This document shows positions 51,152-60,633 of a stretch of 64,000 nt of DNA, piece by piece (the stretch's first letter is position 1; each line of letters starts with the position of its first letter). The position numbers and the translations under genes were made by a program. The DNA lies in contig DATGUP010000007.1 in assembly GCA_035301265.1 (NCBI GenBank), positions 62,001-126,000 of the forward strand. The letters run 5' to 3'. The notes below the pieces were generated by a model that saw nothing but the letters and a program-made list of their open reading frames with translations, was not told where the DNA came from and did no database searches. Origin of the DNA: DATGUP01 sp035301265. GTDB lineage: Bacteria > Bacillota > Bacilli > Bacillales > Amphibacillaceae.

Positions 51152-53125
51152 ATGCCGGATGAACAAAAAAAGTGGCAATTTGGCCACCATCTATGGGCCG
51201 TTTACGGATTGTCAATCGGGCTCGTTGCAATCATTTGGTATTACCAGTGGATATTAGGTATGATCATGATACTCGCCTTGGCCGCATCTTTTTATTACAG
51301 CTGGCGTACCGAATGGAATCTATATCAAGAAAAAGAAAAATATATTGCATCGCTCTCCTATCGTATTAAAAAGGTCGGAGAAGAAGCGTTTTTAGAAATG
51401 CCGATTGGAATTATTCTCTTCGATGACGACTACTATATAGAATGGTCTAATCCATATATGAATCAATTTTCCGCTGAAGATACATGGGTCGGGCAATCGC
51501 TAAATTTATTGGATGATCATTTGATTCCGGCGATCAAAGAAAACAAAGAAGAAACGCGGATTCATATGAATGGATATGTATTCCAAACAATCATTAAAAA
51601 AGACGAGCGGTTGCTTTATCTGTTCGACCGGACGAAACAATCAGAGTTGGAGATGCGTTATCAAAACGAACAAACCGTTTTAGCCATTATTTTTCTCGAT
51701 AACTATGATGAGATCACACAAAATATGGAAGATGCGCGAAAAACACAGCTGAATTCACGCGTCACAGCTGTATTAAATCAATGGTCACAGGAACATGGCT
51801 TGTATTTAAAACGAATGTCACAGGAACGTTTTCTCGCCGTTGGCACGAATCAAATTCTCACAGAATTGGAAGGCAACAAATTTGCTATTTTAGATGATGT
51901 ACGCGAATTGCAAACGGATCAAAACCTTCCACTTACGATCAGTATCGGAATCGGGTATGGTCACAACGAGCTGCCGGTGCTTGGTGAACTGGCGCAGTCC
52001 AGCCTTGATCTTGCACTCGGGCGCGGAGGCGATCAGGTCGCGATTAAGGATGAGACTGGCAAGGTACGTTTTTACGGCGGTAAAACAAACCCGATGGAAA
52101 AACGAACACGAGTCAGGGCTCGCGTTATATCACATGCGCTTAAGGAACTCGTCAAAGCGAGCGATAATGTCCTGATCATGGGTCATCAAGCGCCTGATAT
52201 GGATGCGATTGGTTCGGCAATCGGAATTTTGAATATTGCTAAGGCAAATGACGTCGAAGGATATATTGTTTTTGATCCAGAAGATGTCGATATCAGTGTG
52301 AAACGCCTTATCGAAACGATTCGACAAGACGATGAATTATGGGCGCGTTTTGTAGAACCTGAAGAAGCCGACGAACTGATAACGAACAGAAGCTTAATCG
52401 TCGTTGTTGACGCACATAAACCGTCGATGCTCATTCATCCGCGTCTGCTTAATAAGACGGATTTCAAAGTCGTTATCGATCATCATCGGCGCGGGGAGGA
52501 TTTTGTGGATAATCCGACACTCGTATATATGGAACCGTATGCGTCTTCTACGGCTGAACTTGTCACTGAATTATTGGAGTACCAGCCTGAAACATTAAAA
52601 TTGAAAATGTTGGAAGCAACCGCTTTGCTTGCTGGTATTATTGTTGACACAAAGAGCTTTACGCTGCGAACAGGTTCGCGCACCTTTGATGCTGCCTCTT
52701 ATTTGCGTTCCAAAGGAGCGGATACAATACTCGTCCAGCAGTTTATGAAGGAAGATATGGACATTTATATTAAGCGGAGTAAACTCATTGAAAAAACAGA
52801 AATATATAAAGATGTACTGGCGATTGCTACAGCTGATGATGGCGATGTTTTCAGCCCAGTATTAATCGCCCAGACGGCAGACACGCTCCTTTCGATGACC
52901 GGAGTAGAAGCATCGTTTGTCATCTCAGAGCGCAAAGATGGTAAAATTGGTGTAAGTGCACGATCGCTTGGCAAAATCAATGTCCAAGTCATTATGGAAA
53001 AAATGCATGGGGGCGGTCATTTGACCAATGCTGCGACCCAGATAGAAAACACGACTGTTCACGATGCCAAAGCATGGCTGAAGGATATTCTTGATGATTA
53101 TTATGAAGGGGGAGAAACAGAGTGA
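51152..53125 (+). CDS. gdpP: Cyclic-di-AMP phosphodiesterase GdpP
   Basis: A 657-residue membrane enzyme that hydrolyses c-di-AMP. Two N-terminal helices (residues 12-50), a PAS domain (IGIILFDDDYYIEWSNPYM), a degenerate GGDEF domain (RFLAVGTNQ..GIGYGHNELPVLGELAQSSLDLALGRGGDQVAI), then the DHH domain (MGHQAPDMDAIGSAIG, DHHRRGEDFVDNP) and DHHA1 (GKIGVSARSLGKINVQVIMEKMHGGGH). The catalytic DHH and GGGH motifs are intact. It affects osmotic and beta-lactam tolerance in related species. Stop overlaps rplI by four bases. Confidence 0.95.
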   Translation: MPDEQKKWQFGHHLWAVYGLSIGLVAIIWYYQWILGMIMILALAASFYYSWRTEWNLYQEKEKYIASLSYRIKKVGEEAFLEMPIGIILFDDDYYIEWSNPYMNQFSAEDTWVGQSLNLLDDHLIPAIKENKEETRIHMNGYVFQTIIKKDERLLYLFDRTKQSELEMRYQNEQTVLAIIFLDNYDEITQNMEDARKTQLNSRVTAVLNQWSQEHGLYLKRMSQERFLAVGTNQILTELEGNKFAILDDVRELQTDQNLPLTISIGIGYGHNELPVLGELAQSSLDLALGRGGDQVAIKDETGKVRFYGGKTNPMEKRTRVRARVISHALKELVKASDNVLIMGHQAPDMDAIGSAIGILNIAKANDVEGYIVFDPEDVDISVKRLIETIRQDDELWARFVEPEEADELITNRSLIVVVDAHKPSMLIHPRLLNKTDFKVVIDHHRRGEDFVDNPTLVYMEPYASSTAELVTELLEYQPETLKLKMLEATALLAGIIVDTKSFTLRTGSRTFDAASYLRSKGADTILVQQFMKEDMDIYIKRSKLIEKTEIYKDVLAIATADDGDVFSPVLIAQTADTLLSMTGVEASFVISERKDGKIGVSARSLGKINVQVIMEKMHGGGHLTNAATQIENTTVHDAKAWLKDILDDYYEGGETE

Positions 53126-53568
53126 AAGTCATTTTTCTAAAAGATGTCAAAGGAAAAGGTAAAAAAGGTGAAGTGAAAGACGTCGCGGATGGTTACGCTC
53201 GCAACTATCTTTTTAAAAATAACCTCGCTGAGGAAGCCACCCCAGGCAATTTAAAAGCTCTCGAAGCAAGAAAGCGGAAAGAAGCTGAACGCAAACAAAA
53301 AGAAAAAGAAGAAGCGGTACAATTAAAAAATAAACTGGCCGAAATAACCGTCGAAATAAAAGCAAAAGCCGGGGAAAATGGACAGTTGTTCGGATCCATT
53401 ACAAGTAAGCATATTGCTGATACATTGAATAAAACATACGGCTATAAAATCGATAAACGGAAAATCGAATTGGATCAACCGATTCGTGCCCTCGGCTATA
53501 CAAACGTCCCAGTCAAGCTCCATCCAGATGTAAAAGGCACGGTTAGGGTTCACGTACAAGAACAATAG
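53122..53568 (+). CDS. rplI: 50S ribosomal protein L9
   Basis: A 148-residue protein: MKVIFLKDVKGKGKKGEVKDVADGYARNYL, long central helix rich in K/E, and C-terminal domain ending KLHPDVKGTVRVHVQEQ. GTG start overlapping the gdpP stop, so coupled translation. It is conserved between gdpP and dnaB/dnaC. Confidence 0.96.
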   Translation: MKVIFLKDVKGKGKKGEVKDVADGYARNYLFKNNLAEEATPGNLKALEARKRKEAERKQKEKEEAVQLKNKLAEITVEIKAKAGENGQLFGSITSKHIADTLNKTYGYKIDKRKIELDQPIRALGYTNVPVKLHPDVKGTVRVHVQEQ

Positions 53569-53579
53569 ACATCATTTAA

Positions 53580-53664
53580 GGGATCATCCCGTTGACGAAT
53601 CCGCTAAGAAACATTTGATGTTTTCGGGGGGATTCATTAGCATCGGGGTATCCCGTCTTTTTTT
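53580..53664 (+). terminator. Large hairpin terminator or attenuator between rplI and dnaB
   Basis: Nested complementarity: GGGAT (53580) with ATCCC (53650), GAATCC with GGATTC, and AAACAT with ATGTTT, followed by GTC and seven T. An extended imperfect stem of about 75 nt. It may end part of the rplI transcript before dnaB. Confidence 0.6.
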
Positions 53665-53697
53665 CCGTCTTTACCTTCACATCAAGGAGGAGAAACG

Positions 53698-55071
53698 ATG
53701 AGCAACGTATGGAATGACCGGACACCACCGCATAATATTGAAGCGGAACAAGCTGTATTAGGCGCAATATTTTTAGAACCGGAAGCATTTGCGACAGCCT
53801 CGGAAATATTAAGGCCGGAAGACTTTTACCGCGCAAGCCATCAGCGTATTTTTGAGACGATGCTAAAGCTGTCGGATAAAGGGGAACCGATCGACCTCGT
53901 TACGGTGACCACCGCTTTGTCCAATGAAAAAAAACTGGACGAAGCCGGCGGTGTCTCTTATCTTTCCGATTTGGCCGAAAGTGTTCCGACAGCGGCTAAT
54001 ATTTCCCACTATAGTAAAATTGTCGAAGAAAAAGCATTGCTTCGTCGGCTGATTCGGACGGCCACCGATATTGTAACAAAAAGCTACACGAACGAAGATG
54101 ATGTCGACGATGTGCTGAATGAAGCGGAAAAGAGGATTCTCGAAGTATCCCATCGTCAACATACCGGCGCTTTTCGTTCGATTAAAGATGTCTTAATCGA
54201 GGTTTATGATAATATTGAACAGTTGCACCAGCGCGATGCTGATGTCACAGGTATTGCGACGGGTTTTCGTGATCTGGATCAGATTACTTCAGGATTTCAG
54301 CGCAACGATTTTATCATCATCGCAGCCCGACCATCTGTCGGTAAAACCGCTTTCGCGTTGAATATCGCACAAAATGTCGCGATCAATAGTGATGAAATAG
54401 TGGCGATTTTTAGCTTGGAAATGGGGGCTGAGCAGCTCGTTTCCCGCATGCTTTGTGCTGAAGGTAATATTGATGCCCAACGATTGCGCACAGGAAGGCT
54501 AGAGGAAGACGATTGGAGTAAGCTGACGATGGCGATGGGCAGCTTGTCGAATGCAGGTATTTTTATCGATGATTCACCGGGTATTCGAGTGAGTGAAATC
54601 CGTTCTAAATGCCGTCGTCTGAAACAGGAGCACGGTCTAGGTATGATCGTGATCGATTATTTGCAGCTTATCCAAGGAAGCGGCTCATCTCGTGAAAACC
54701 GCCAGCAAGAAGTTTCAGAGATTTCGCGCTCGCTTAAAGCACTAGCCCGTGAAATGAATGTCCCCTTAATCGCCTTATCCCAGCTATCACGCAGTGTCGA
54801 ATCACGTCAAGATAAACGGCCGATCATGAGCGATCTCCGCGAGTCGGGAAGTATTGAACAAGATGCGGATATTGTTGGATTTTTATACCGCGATGACTAC
54901 TATGATCAAGAATCGGAAAAACAAAACATTATCGAAATCATCATCTCCAAACAAAGAAACGGTCCTGTTGGAACAGTGGAATTGGCATTTGTGAAAGAAT
55001 ACAATAAATTTGTTGATTTAGACCACCGTTATCAAGATAGCGATATTCCTCCGGAGCCGATCCATGCTTAG
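53698..55071 (+). CDS. dnaC: Replicative DNA helicase DnaB (named DnaC in B. subtilis)
   Basis: A 457-residue hexameric helicase. N-terminal domain PPHNIEAEQAVLGAIFLEPEAF, linker, RecA-like core with Walker A ARPSVGKTAFALN, Walker B VIDYLQLI, the arginine-finger region and the IEQDADIVGFLYRDDYY block. It unwinds DNA ahead of the polymerase. In B. subtilis this gene is dnaC; do not confuse with the E. coli loader. ATG with AGGAGGAGAA. Confidence 0.97.
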   Translation: MSNVWNDRTPPHNIEAEQAVLGAIFLEPEAFATASEILRPEDFYRASHQRIFETMLKLSDKGEPIDLVTVTTALSNEKKLDEAGGVSYLSDLAESVPTAANISHYSKIVEEKALLRRLIRTATDIVTKSYTNEDDVDDVLNEAEKRILEVSHRQHTGAFRSIKDVLIEVYDNIEQLHQRDADVTGIATGFRDLDQITSGFQRNDFIIIAARPSVGKTAFALNIAQNVAINSDEIVAIFSLEMGAEQLVSRMLCAEGNIDAQRLRTGRLEEDDWSKLTMAMGSLSNAGIFIDDSPGIRVSEIRSKCRRLKQEHGLGMIVIDYLQLIQGSGSSRENRQQEVSEISRSLKALAREMNVPLIALSQLSRSVESRQDKRPIMSDLRESGSIEQDADIVGFLYRDDYYDQESEKQNIIEIIISKQRNGPVGTVELAFVKEYNKFVDLDHRYQDSDIPPEPIHA

Positions 55072-55087
55072 TGAATTTAAAAACGTA

Positions 55088-55129
55088 AAAACGAATGTTA
55101 TATAAAAATATTAAACTATTATTCGTGTT
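55088..55129. promoter_or_regulatory. Candidate PurR operator (two PurBoxes) upstream of purA
   Basis: Two divergent PurBox-like elements, AAAAACGAATGTT (55088-55100) and, on the other strand, AAACACGAATAAT (55117-55129), are separated by 16 bp. This is the spacing of Bacillus PurR operators, with CGAA and TTCG cores facing as expected. The pair ends four bases before the -35 of purA. Confidence 0.6.
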
Positions 55130-55132
55130 TTG

Positions 55133-55161
55133 TTGACTAACCCCCATATTATTGCTAAAAT
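55133..55161 (+). promoter_or_regulatory. SigA promoter of purA
   Basis: TTGACT and TAAAAT with a 17-bp spacer, 54 bp before the purA ATG. Confidence 0.75.
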
Positions 55162-55214
55162 AAAACCGTCAATTGATGAAAAGACATACTTTACTGAAGA
55201 AGCGAGGTTATAAT

Positions 55215-56495
55215 ATGTCCTCCGTCGTTGTTGTAGGTACACAATGGGGCGATGAAGGGAAAGGAAAAATCACAGATTTCCTGTCGCAAAACGCAGAGGT
55301 GGTCGTCCGTTACCAAGGTGGTAACAATGCCGGTCATACGATAAAATTTAATGATGTGACATACAAGCTGCACTTGATTCCGTCTGGTATATTTTTTCCA
55401 GAAAAGCTGTGTGTTCTTGGAAATGGAATGGTGATTGATCCGAAAGCATTTATAGAGGAACTCACTTATTTACACGAACATGGTATTTCGACGGACAACT
55501 TGCGCATCAGTAACCGCGCACATGTCATTTTACCTTATCATATCAAACTGGATAGGCTTCAGGAAGCAGATAAAGGGCAACAAAAAATTGGCACGACAAA
55601 AAAAGGTATTGGACCGGCTTACATGGATAAGGCGGCAAGGTGTGGTATTCGAGTTATCGATTTGCTTGATAAAGATATTTTGCGCAATAAATTAGCCCAG
55701 AACTTACGTGAGAAAAACCGACTGTTTGAAAAAATTTATGGTTGTGATCCAATGGATGTGGATGCGATTCTTGATGAGTACGTTGAATATGGAAAACAGC
55801 TAGCACCGTATGTGTGTGACACATCCGTTGTTTTGAATGATGCTCTTGACAATGGACACCGCGTGTTGTTTGAAGGTGCTCAAGGCGCAATGCTCGATAT
55901 TGACCAAGGGACGTATCCGTTTGTAACATCGTCGAATCCGATTGCTGGCGGAGTTACGATTGGCGCTGGGGTTGGTCCGAGTCAAATCAACCAAATCGTC
56001 GGCGTTTCCAAAGCTTATACAACCCGCGTCGGTGACGGGCCTTTTCCAACAGAATTGCACGATGCAATAGGCGATCACATTCGACAAACCGGCAACGAAT
56101 ACGGAACAACAACCGGCCGCCCTCGTCGCGTCGGCTGGTTTGACAGTGTCGTCGTCCGCCATGCTCGGCGTGTGAGTGGTATTACAGATTTATCGTTGAA
56201 TTCGCTCGATGTTTTAACGGGAATCGATCCTTTGAAAATTTGTGTCGCTTATCGCTATGAAGGAAAAACTATCCGAGAGTTCCCAGCAAGCCTTGATGTC
56301 TTAGCCAAGTGTGAACCCGTTTATGAAGAATTGCCCGGATGGCATGAAGATATCACCGGTGCGAAAACGTTAGACGATTTACCAGAAAATGCACGCCATT
56401 ATTTAAATCGCGTGTCCGAGCTTTGTGAAATACCGCTTGCCATTTTTTCCGTTGGACCAGATCGCACACAAACGAATGTCATTAAACACATTTAG
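55215..56495 (+). CDS. purA: Adenylosuccinate synthetase
   Basis: A 426-residue enzyme that converts IMP to adenylosuccinate, the first step to AMP. P-loop-like QWGDEGKGK at residues 10-18, NNAGHTI, KKGIGPAYMDKAAR, GAQGAMLDIDQGTYPFVTSSNP and the C-terminal NKT/DRTQT region (VGPDRTQTNV). The ATG at 55215 (MSSVVVVGTQWG) is chosen because upstream ATG codons at 55173 lack a ribosome site and extend beyond the family N terminus. Regulated probably by PurR. Confidence 0.97.
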   Translation: MSSVVVVGTQWGDEGKGKITDFLSQNAEVVVRYQGGNNAGHTIKFNDVTYKLHLIPSGIFFPEKLCVLGNGMVIDPKAFIEELTYLHEHGISTDNLRISNRAHVILPYHIKLDRLQEADKGQQKIGTTKKGIGPAYMDKAARCGIRVIDLLDKDILRNKLAQNLREKNRLFEKIYGCDPMDVDAILDEYVEYGKQLAPYVCDTSVVLNDALDNGHRVLFEGAQGAMLDIDQGTYPFVTSSNPIAGGVTIGAGVGPSQINQIVGVSKAYTTRVGDGPFPTELHDAIGDHIRQTGNEYGTTTGRPRRVGWFDSVVVRHARRVSGITDLSLNSLDVLTGIDPLKICVAYRYEGKTIREFPASLDVLAKCEPVYEELPGWHEDITGAKTLDDLPENARHYLNRVSELCEIPLAIFSVGPDRTQTNVIKHI

Positions 56496-56514
56496 AGCAT
56501 AGATTGAAAGAACG

Positions 56515-56557
56515 ACTCTACTGATTGCTTTTCATTCGCAACGGTAGAGTTTTTATT
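56515..56557 (+). terminator. Terminator of purA
   Basis: ACTCTAC / GTAGAGT with a 22-nt loop and TTTTTATTTG. The following 220 bp to walR hold a TATAAT (56643-56648) without a good -35; I do not call a promoter. Confidence 0.75.
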
Positions 56558-56778
56558 TGTTTTTTTACAACGTTAGATCGTTAGCAGACGATTAGCAGCT
56601 GTATACAGATTTTATTTCTCACCCAAAATCATTGATGTATGATATAATATATCAATTGTAGAAAAAGACATTTCGCTCAAAGTGCGATAGAATAGAACAA
56701 AGGCTTTTCATAGAAAAATCGACTCGAAAATCATAGATATAATGAAAAAGTAATTAAGAACAAAGGAAGTGAGTTTTC

Positions 56779-57480
56779 ATGGCACAAAAAATTCTCGTAG
56801 TTGATGACGAGAAGCCAATTGCTGATATTTTGCAATTCAATTTAGAGAAGGAAGGATATGACGTTATTTGTGCGTTTGATGGCCATGAAGCATTAACATT
56901 AGTAGATTCAGAAAAGCCGGATTTAATTTTATTGGACATTATGCTACCGGGTAAAGACGGTAATGAAGTTTGTCGGGAAATCCGTAAAGAACACAACATG
57001 CCGATTATTATGTTGACGGCTAAGGATTCTGAAATTGATAAAGTGCTGGGCCTTGAACTCGGGGCGGATGATTATGTGACTAAACCGTTCAGTAACCGTG
57101 AATTAATCGCTCGTGTCAAAGCAAACTTACGCCGTCTACAGCATGTTCCTGAGGCGGATAATAAGCAAAGGGATATCGTTGTCGGTAGCCTTACTATTCA
57201 CCCGGATGCTTATACGGTAACACGCAATGGTGAAAATATTGAATTGACGCACCGTGAGTTTGAGCTTATCCATTATTTAGCCCGTCATATTGGACAGGTT
57301 ATGACCCGCGAGCATCTTCTTGAGACGGTTTGGGGTTATGACTATTTTGGCGATGTGCGCACCGTCGATGTGACTGTTCGACGTTTGCGGGAAAAAATCG
57401 AAGAGAATCCAAGCAATCCATCGTGGATTATAACAAGAAGGGGCGTCGGCTATTATTTGCGCAATCCTGAGCGGGAGTAG
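56779..57480 (+). CDS. walR: Response regulator WalR (YycF)
   Basis: A 233-residue OmpR-type regulator, essential in B. subtilis, that controls cell-wall hydrolases. Receiver domain with phospho-Asp near residue 53 (ILLDIMLPGKDG), conserved Thr in MLTAKD and Lys in VTKPFSNREL; C-terminal winged helix with HREFELIHYLARHIGQVMTREHLL. First gene of the wal operon; ATG with AAAGGAAGTGAG. Confidence 0.97.
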   Translation: MAQKILVVDDEKPIADILQFNLEKEGYDVICAFDGHEALTLVDSEKPDLILLDIMLPGKDGNEVCREIRKEHNMPIIMLTAKDSEIDKVLGLELGADDYVTKPFSNRELIARVKANLRRLQHVPEADNKQRDIVVGSLTIHPDAYTVTRNGENIELTHREFELIHYLARHIGQVMTREHLLETVWGYDYFGDVRTVDVTVRRLREKIEENPSNPSWIITRRGVGYYLRNPERE

Positions 57481-57485
57481 GTTCT

Positions 57486-59315
57486 ATGCGAAAAGCAGGT
57501 TTTTTTCGTTCCGTGCAAATTAAATTTATTATCATATTTATATTGCTTTTGCTTATTGCCTTTCAAGTCATCGGTTCCTACTTTGTCCGCAAACTTGAAA
57601 CGGAGCTTGTAGACAGTTTCAAAAACTCGGTGAGTGACCGTGTGGAAGTCGTGAACTATTATTTAGAACAGGCGTTTGATAAGGAGCGAAACGAAGACGA
57701 TGAACTGACGTTGCAGCAAGAGGTCCAAAATATTATTAGTGAAGTCGATACGAATGAAATCACAAACCTGCAAGTGATTAATAAACAAAATCGGGTTATT
57801 GGGACGAACAATTATTTGGAACAAGAAACAATTGGTAAAAAAACGACCGAAGACATTGTCCAACACGTCCTCCGTCTCGGAAATGAACGGGATACGGTAC
57901 GGTTAAAAGCAGAGACCGGTAATCGCGTTTATGTTAAAGCGACTCCCATACTGGATGATGACGGTGCAGTAGAAGGTGCTGTTTATCTTGAAGCGAGTCT
58001 TGAAGGAGTTTACAGCCAATTGCAAAGCATTAACGACATCTTCCTCAAAGGGGCGATTTTGGCGATTTCCATATCGGCACTTATCGGAATCATGGTTGCC
58101 CGCACGATTACCAAGCCGATCATGGAGATGCGAAGCCAGGCGCAAACGATGGCAATGGGAAATTTTTCCCAAAAAGTTAATGTTTATGGCACGGACGAAA
58201 TCGGACAGCTGGCGGAAACATTCAATTACTTAAATGATCGGTTGCGTCACGCGATGGCTACAACAGAAGAGGAGCGCCGCAAGCTTGAGTCGGTGTTGTC
58301 TAATATGTCCGATGGCGTTATTGCAACAGACGATTCCGGTGTTATTACATTGATCAATAAAGCTGCAGCTAAACTGATTGGCAAAGATCCGACTAGAGTA
58401 GAGGGCGAATTTTTACCTGATGTTTTACGCTTGGATGAACAGAACATTGATCTTTCAGCTTTGCATGATCAAGGTTCCGTGGTGATTGATTACAGCGATA
58501 GAAATGAACTGTTTGTCATCCGAGCCAATTTTTCTACCATTGTCGATGAACATGGGGATATCACAGGGTTTATTACGGTTATCAGCGACGTGACTGAACA
58601 GGAAAAAATCGAGCGTGAGCGCCGTGAATTTGTCTCTAATGTATCGCATGAACTACGCACGCCCCTTACAACGTTGAAGAGCTATATGGAGGCGCTTATC
58701 GATGGCGCTTGGCGGGATAAAACAATTGCGCCGAGGTTTCTCGGTGTAGCTCAAAAAGAGACCGAGCGTATGATTCGGATGGTTAACGATTTATTGCAGC
58801 TTTCAAAAATGGACAACAAGGATTATACATTGCATACGGAAAAATTCGATTTCATGAGCTATTTCCATGAAGTAATCGATCGGTTTGAAATGAATAAGGA
58901 AAAAAGCATCCGTCTTAAGCGGGATCTAGCGCGCGGCCCTTTATTCGTCCAGTTTGACAAAGACAAAATGACACAAGTGATGGACAATATTATCTCCAAT
59001 GCGATCAAATATTCACCAGAAGGCGGTGTGATACATTTTAAAGCGCGCAGACAAAACAATCAGCTCTGCATCGCCATTAAAGATGAGGGGCCGGGTATTC
59101 CGTATAAGAAGATCGATAAAATTTTTGAGCGTTTTTACCGAGCGGATAAAGCGCGATCACGAAAGTTGGGCGGAACTGGATTGGGGTTGGCTATTTCCAA
59201 GGAATTGGTTGAAGCCCATGGCGGCCACATTTGGGCTGACAGTGTCGAAGGTAAAGGGACGACTATTTTCTTTACACTTCCGCTGGCAAAACGGAAGCGG
59301 AGGAAAAACAGATGA
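57486..59315 (+). CDS. walK: Sensor histidine kinase WalK (YycG)
   Basis: A 609-residue membrane kinase. Helix 1 (residues 12-30), an extracytoplasmic Cache-like domain (35-180), helix 2 (about 185-203), HAMP, a PAS domain (about 260-370), HisKA with His388 in FVSNVSHELRTPL, and HATPase with NIISNAIKYSPEG, DEGPGIP and GGTGLGLAISKEL. It senses cell-wall lipid II-related signals in other species and phosphorylates WalR. It starts six bases after walR and overlaps walH by four. Confidence 0.97.
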   Translation: MRKAGFFRSVQIKFIIIFILLLLIAFQVIGSYFVRKLETELVDSFKNSVSDRVEVVNYYLEQAFDKERNEDDELTLQQEVQNIISEVDTNEITNLQVINKQNRVIGTNNYLEQETIGKKTTEDIVQHVLRLGNERDTVRLKAETGNRVYVKATPILDDDGAVEGAVYLEASLEGVYSQLQSINDIFLKGAILAISISALIGIMVARTITKPIMEMRSQAQTMAMGNFSQKVNVYGTDEIGQLAETFNYLNDRLRHAMATTEEERRKLESVLSNMSDGVIATDDSGVITLINKAAAKLIGKDPTRVEGEFLPDVLRLDEQNIDLSALHDQGSVVIDYSDRNELFVIRANFSTIVDEHGDITGFITVISDVTEQEKIERERREFVSNVSHELRTPLTTLKSYMEALIDGAWRDKTIAPRFLGVAQKETERMIRMVNDLLQLSKMDNKDYTLHTEKFDFMSYFHEVIDRFEMNKEKSIRLKRDLARGPLFVQFDKDKMTQVMDNIISNAIKYSPEGGVIHFKARRQNNQLCIAIKDEGPGIPYKKIDKIFERFYRADKARSRKLGGTGLGLAISKELVEAHGGHIWADSVEGKGTTIFFTLPLAKRKRRKNR

Positions 59316-60631
59316 AACTCGAAACTGCAAAAACATTCATCTTAGTTGTTTTAATCGGTATTAGTATTTTACTGACATATAGCATTTGGAGCTATCGGCC
59401 CGATTATGAGTATTTATACGATCACGCTTATGTCAGTGAAGTAGATATGGATATCGGTGGAAGCGAGGAGAGTAAAAAAACGCTCGTTAAGCCGGAATCA
59501 CTCGTGTTTCATATTCACGATGCGCATTATCGTTTTGCCGATCTAGACCGGGAGAACACCCTTTATGAAGAAATGCAATCATGGACATTGAATGATTTAA
59601 CGGTATCAGCTTCTAATGGAGTTCCAAGCGATAATATTCAAGTGGAATTCATTTTTCCAGAAGATTTGCCAATGGAACTGTTGCCAAGTCTTTTTTCGTT
59701 TAATGAAGAGCCCGCTCTGCCTAGTTGGTCATTCAGGCATATGTATGTGACATTCAATCAAGATGAGCGCAACCTCGAATTAGTCTTTTTATCTGTAGAT
59801 GGCCGTGAACAGGCAAAGGCGTACGTGAACGATGCCGATATTTATCGGCGGTTATGGGCGGAAGCGACTGATCATCAAGAAATGACCAAGCTTATCCAGA
59901 TCGAAGGGGCTAAACGGCCTATTTATATACCCGAGGAAAAAGTGCAAATGACAAAATGGTCATTTTCAGCCCGTTTGATCGATCCTAACTTGCTTGTGAA
60001 TGCTTTATTCGACAATCCGTCGCTTGTGACGCGAAATCTTTTACAAGATGAAGCGGATGATTCCTATTATACGGATAGCCAGCACGGTATGCGAGTGGAC
60101 CGTCATCGCACGAGCATGGAATTTTTCAATCCGTATGAAGCGGATTTTGCACCGATGGATAGCATTAAGCTTTTGGAAAACAGCATTGCCAATATTAACG
60201 AACATAATGGATGGACCGGTGATTATAAACTCGTATCGATCAACCATACGATGAACAGGGTTCGCTACCAAATGCATTACAACGGTTTTCCCGTTTTCGA
60301 CGGAGGTGGTCTTACTACGATTGAACAAGAATGGCGTGATAACGATTTATACCAATACAAACGGCCGCTCGTTAGCATTAACAATCAAATCAATGCGGAT
60401 GAAATGATGGTAGCGTCAGGACAAGACATTGTTTATGCGATTGAAAACGATAAACAATTTCATTTTGAAATGGAACACGTTGAAAATATACAGCTAGGCT
60501 ATCGGTTGTCCTTAGACGATAGTTCACATATTGTAACGTTGAGCCCAGCTTGGTATGTCAAATATCGCGACAAATGGCATGAAATTGATGTCGACCATGA
60601 GCATCTGCTGTCGGCAAAAGGAGGGCAATAA
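59312..60631 (+). CDS. walH: WalK regulator WalH (YycH)
   Basis: A 439-residue protein with one N-terminal membrane helix (residues 8-27) and a large extracytoplasmic part, matching YycH. With WalI it holds WalK in an inactive state at the membrane in B. subtilis. No catalytic motif. ATG overlaps the walK stop (ATGA). It is followed by walI after two bases. Confidence 0.9.
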   Translation: MKLETAKTFILVVLIGISILLTYSIWSYRPDYEYLYDHAYVSEVDMDIGGSEESKKTLVKPESLVFHIHDAHYRFADLDRENTLYEEMQSWTLNDLTVSASNGVPSDNIQVEFIFPEDLPMELLPSLFSFNEEPALPSWSFRHMYVTFNQDERNLELVFLSVDGREQAKAYVNDADIYRRLWAEATDHQEMTKLIQIEGAKRPIYIPEEKVQMTKWSFSARLIDPNLLVNALFDNPSLVTRNLLQDEADDSYYTDSQHGMRVDRHRTSMEFFNPYEADFAPMDSIKLLENSIANINEHNGWTGDYKLVSINHTMNRVRYQMHYNGFPVFDGGGLTTIEQEWRDNDLYQYKRPLVSINNQINADEMMVASGQDIVYAIENDKQFHFEMEHVENIQLGYRLSLDDSSHIVTLSPAWYVKYRDKWHEIDVDHEHLLSAKGGQ

Positions 60632-60633
60632 GG

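Noticed and set aside
56620..56648. Promoter of walR around TATAAT at 56643
   Set aside because: No acceptable -35 at 16-18 bp; several AT-rich hexamers nearby make a call arbitrary.
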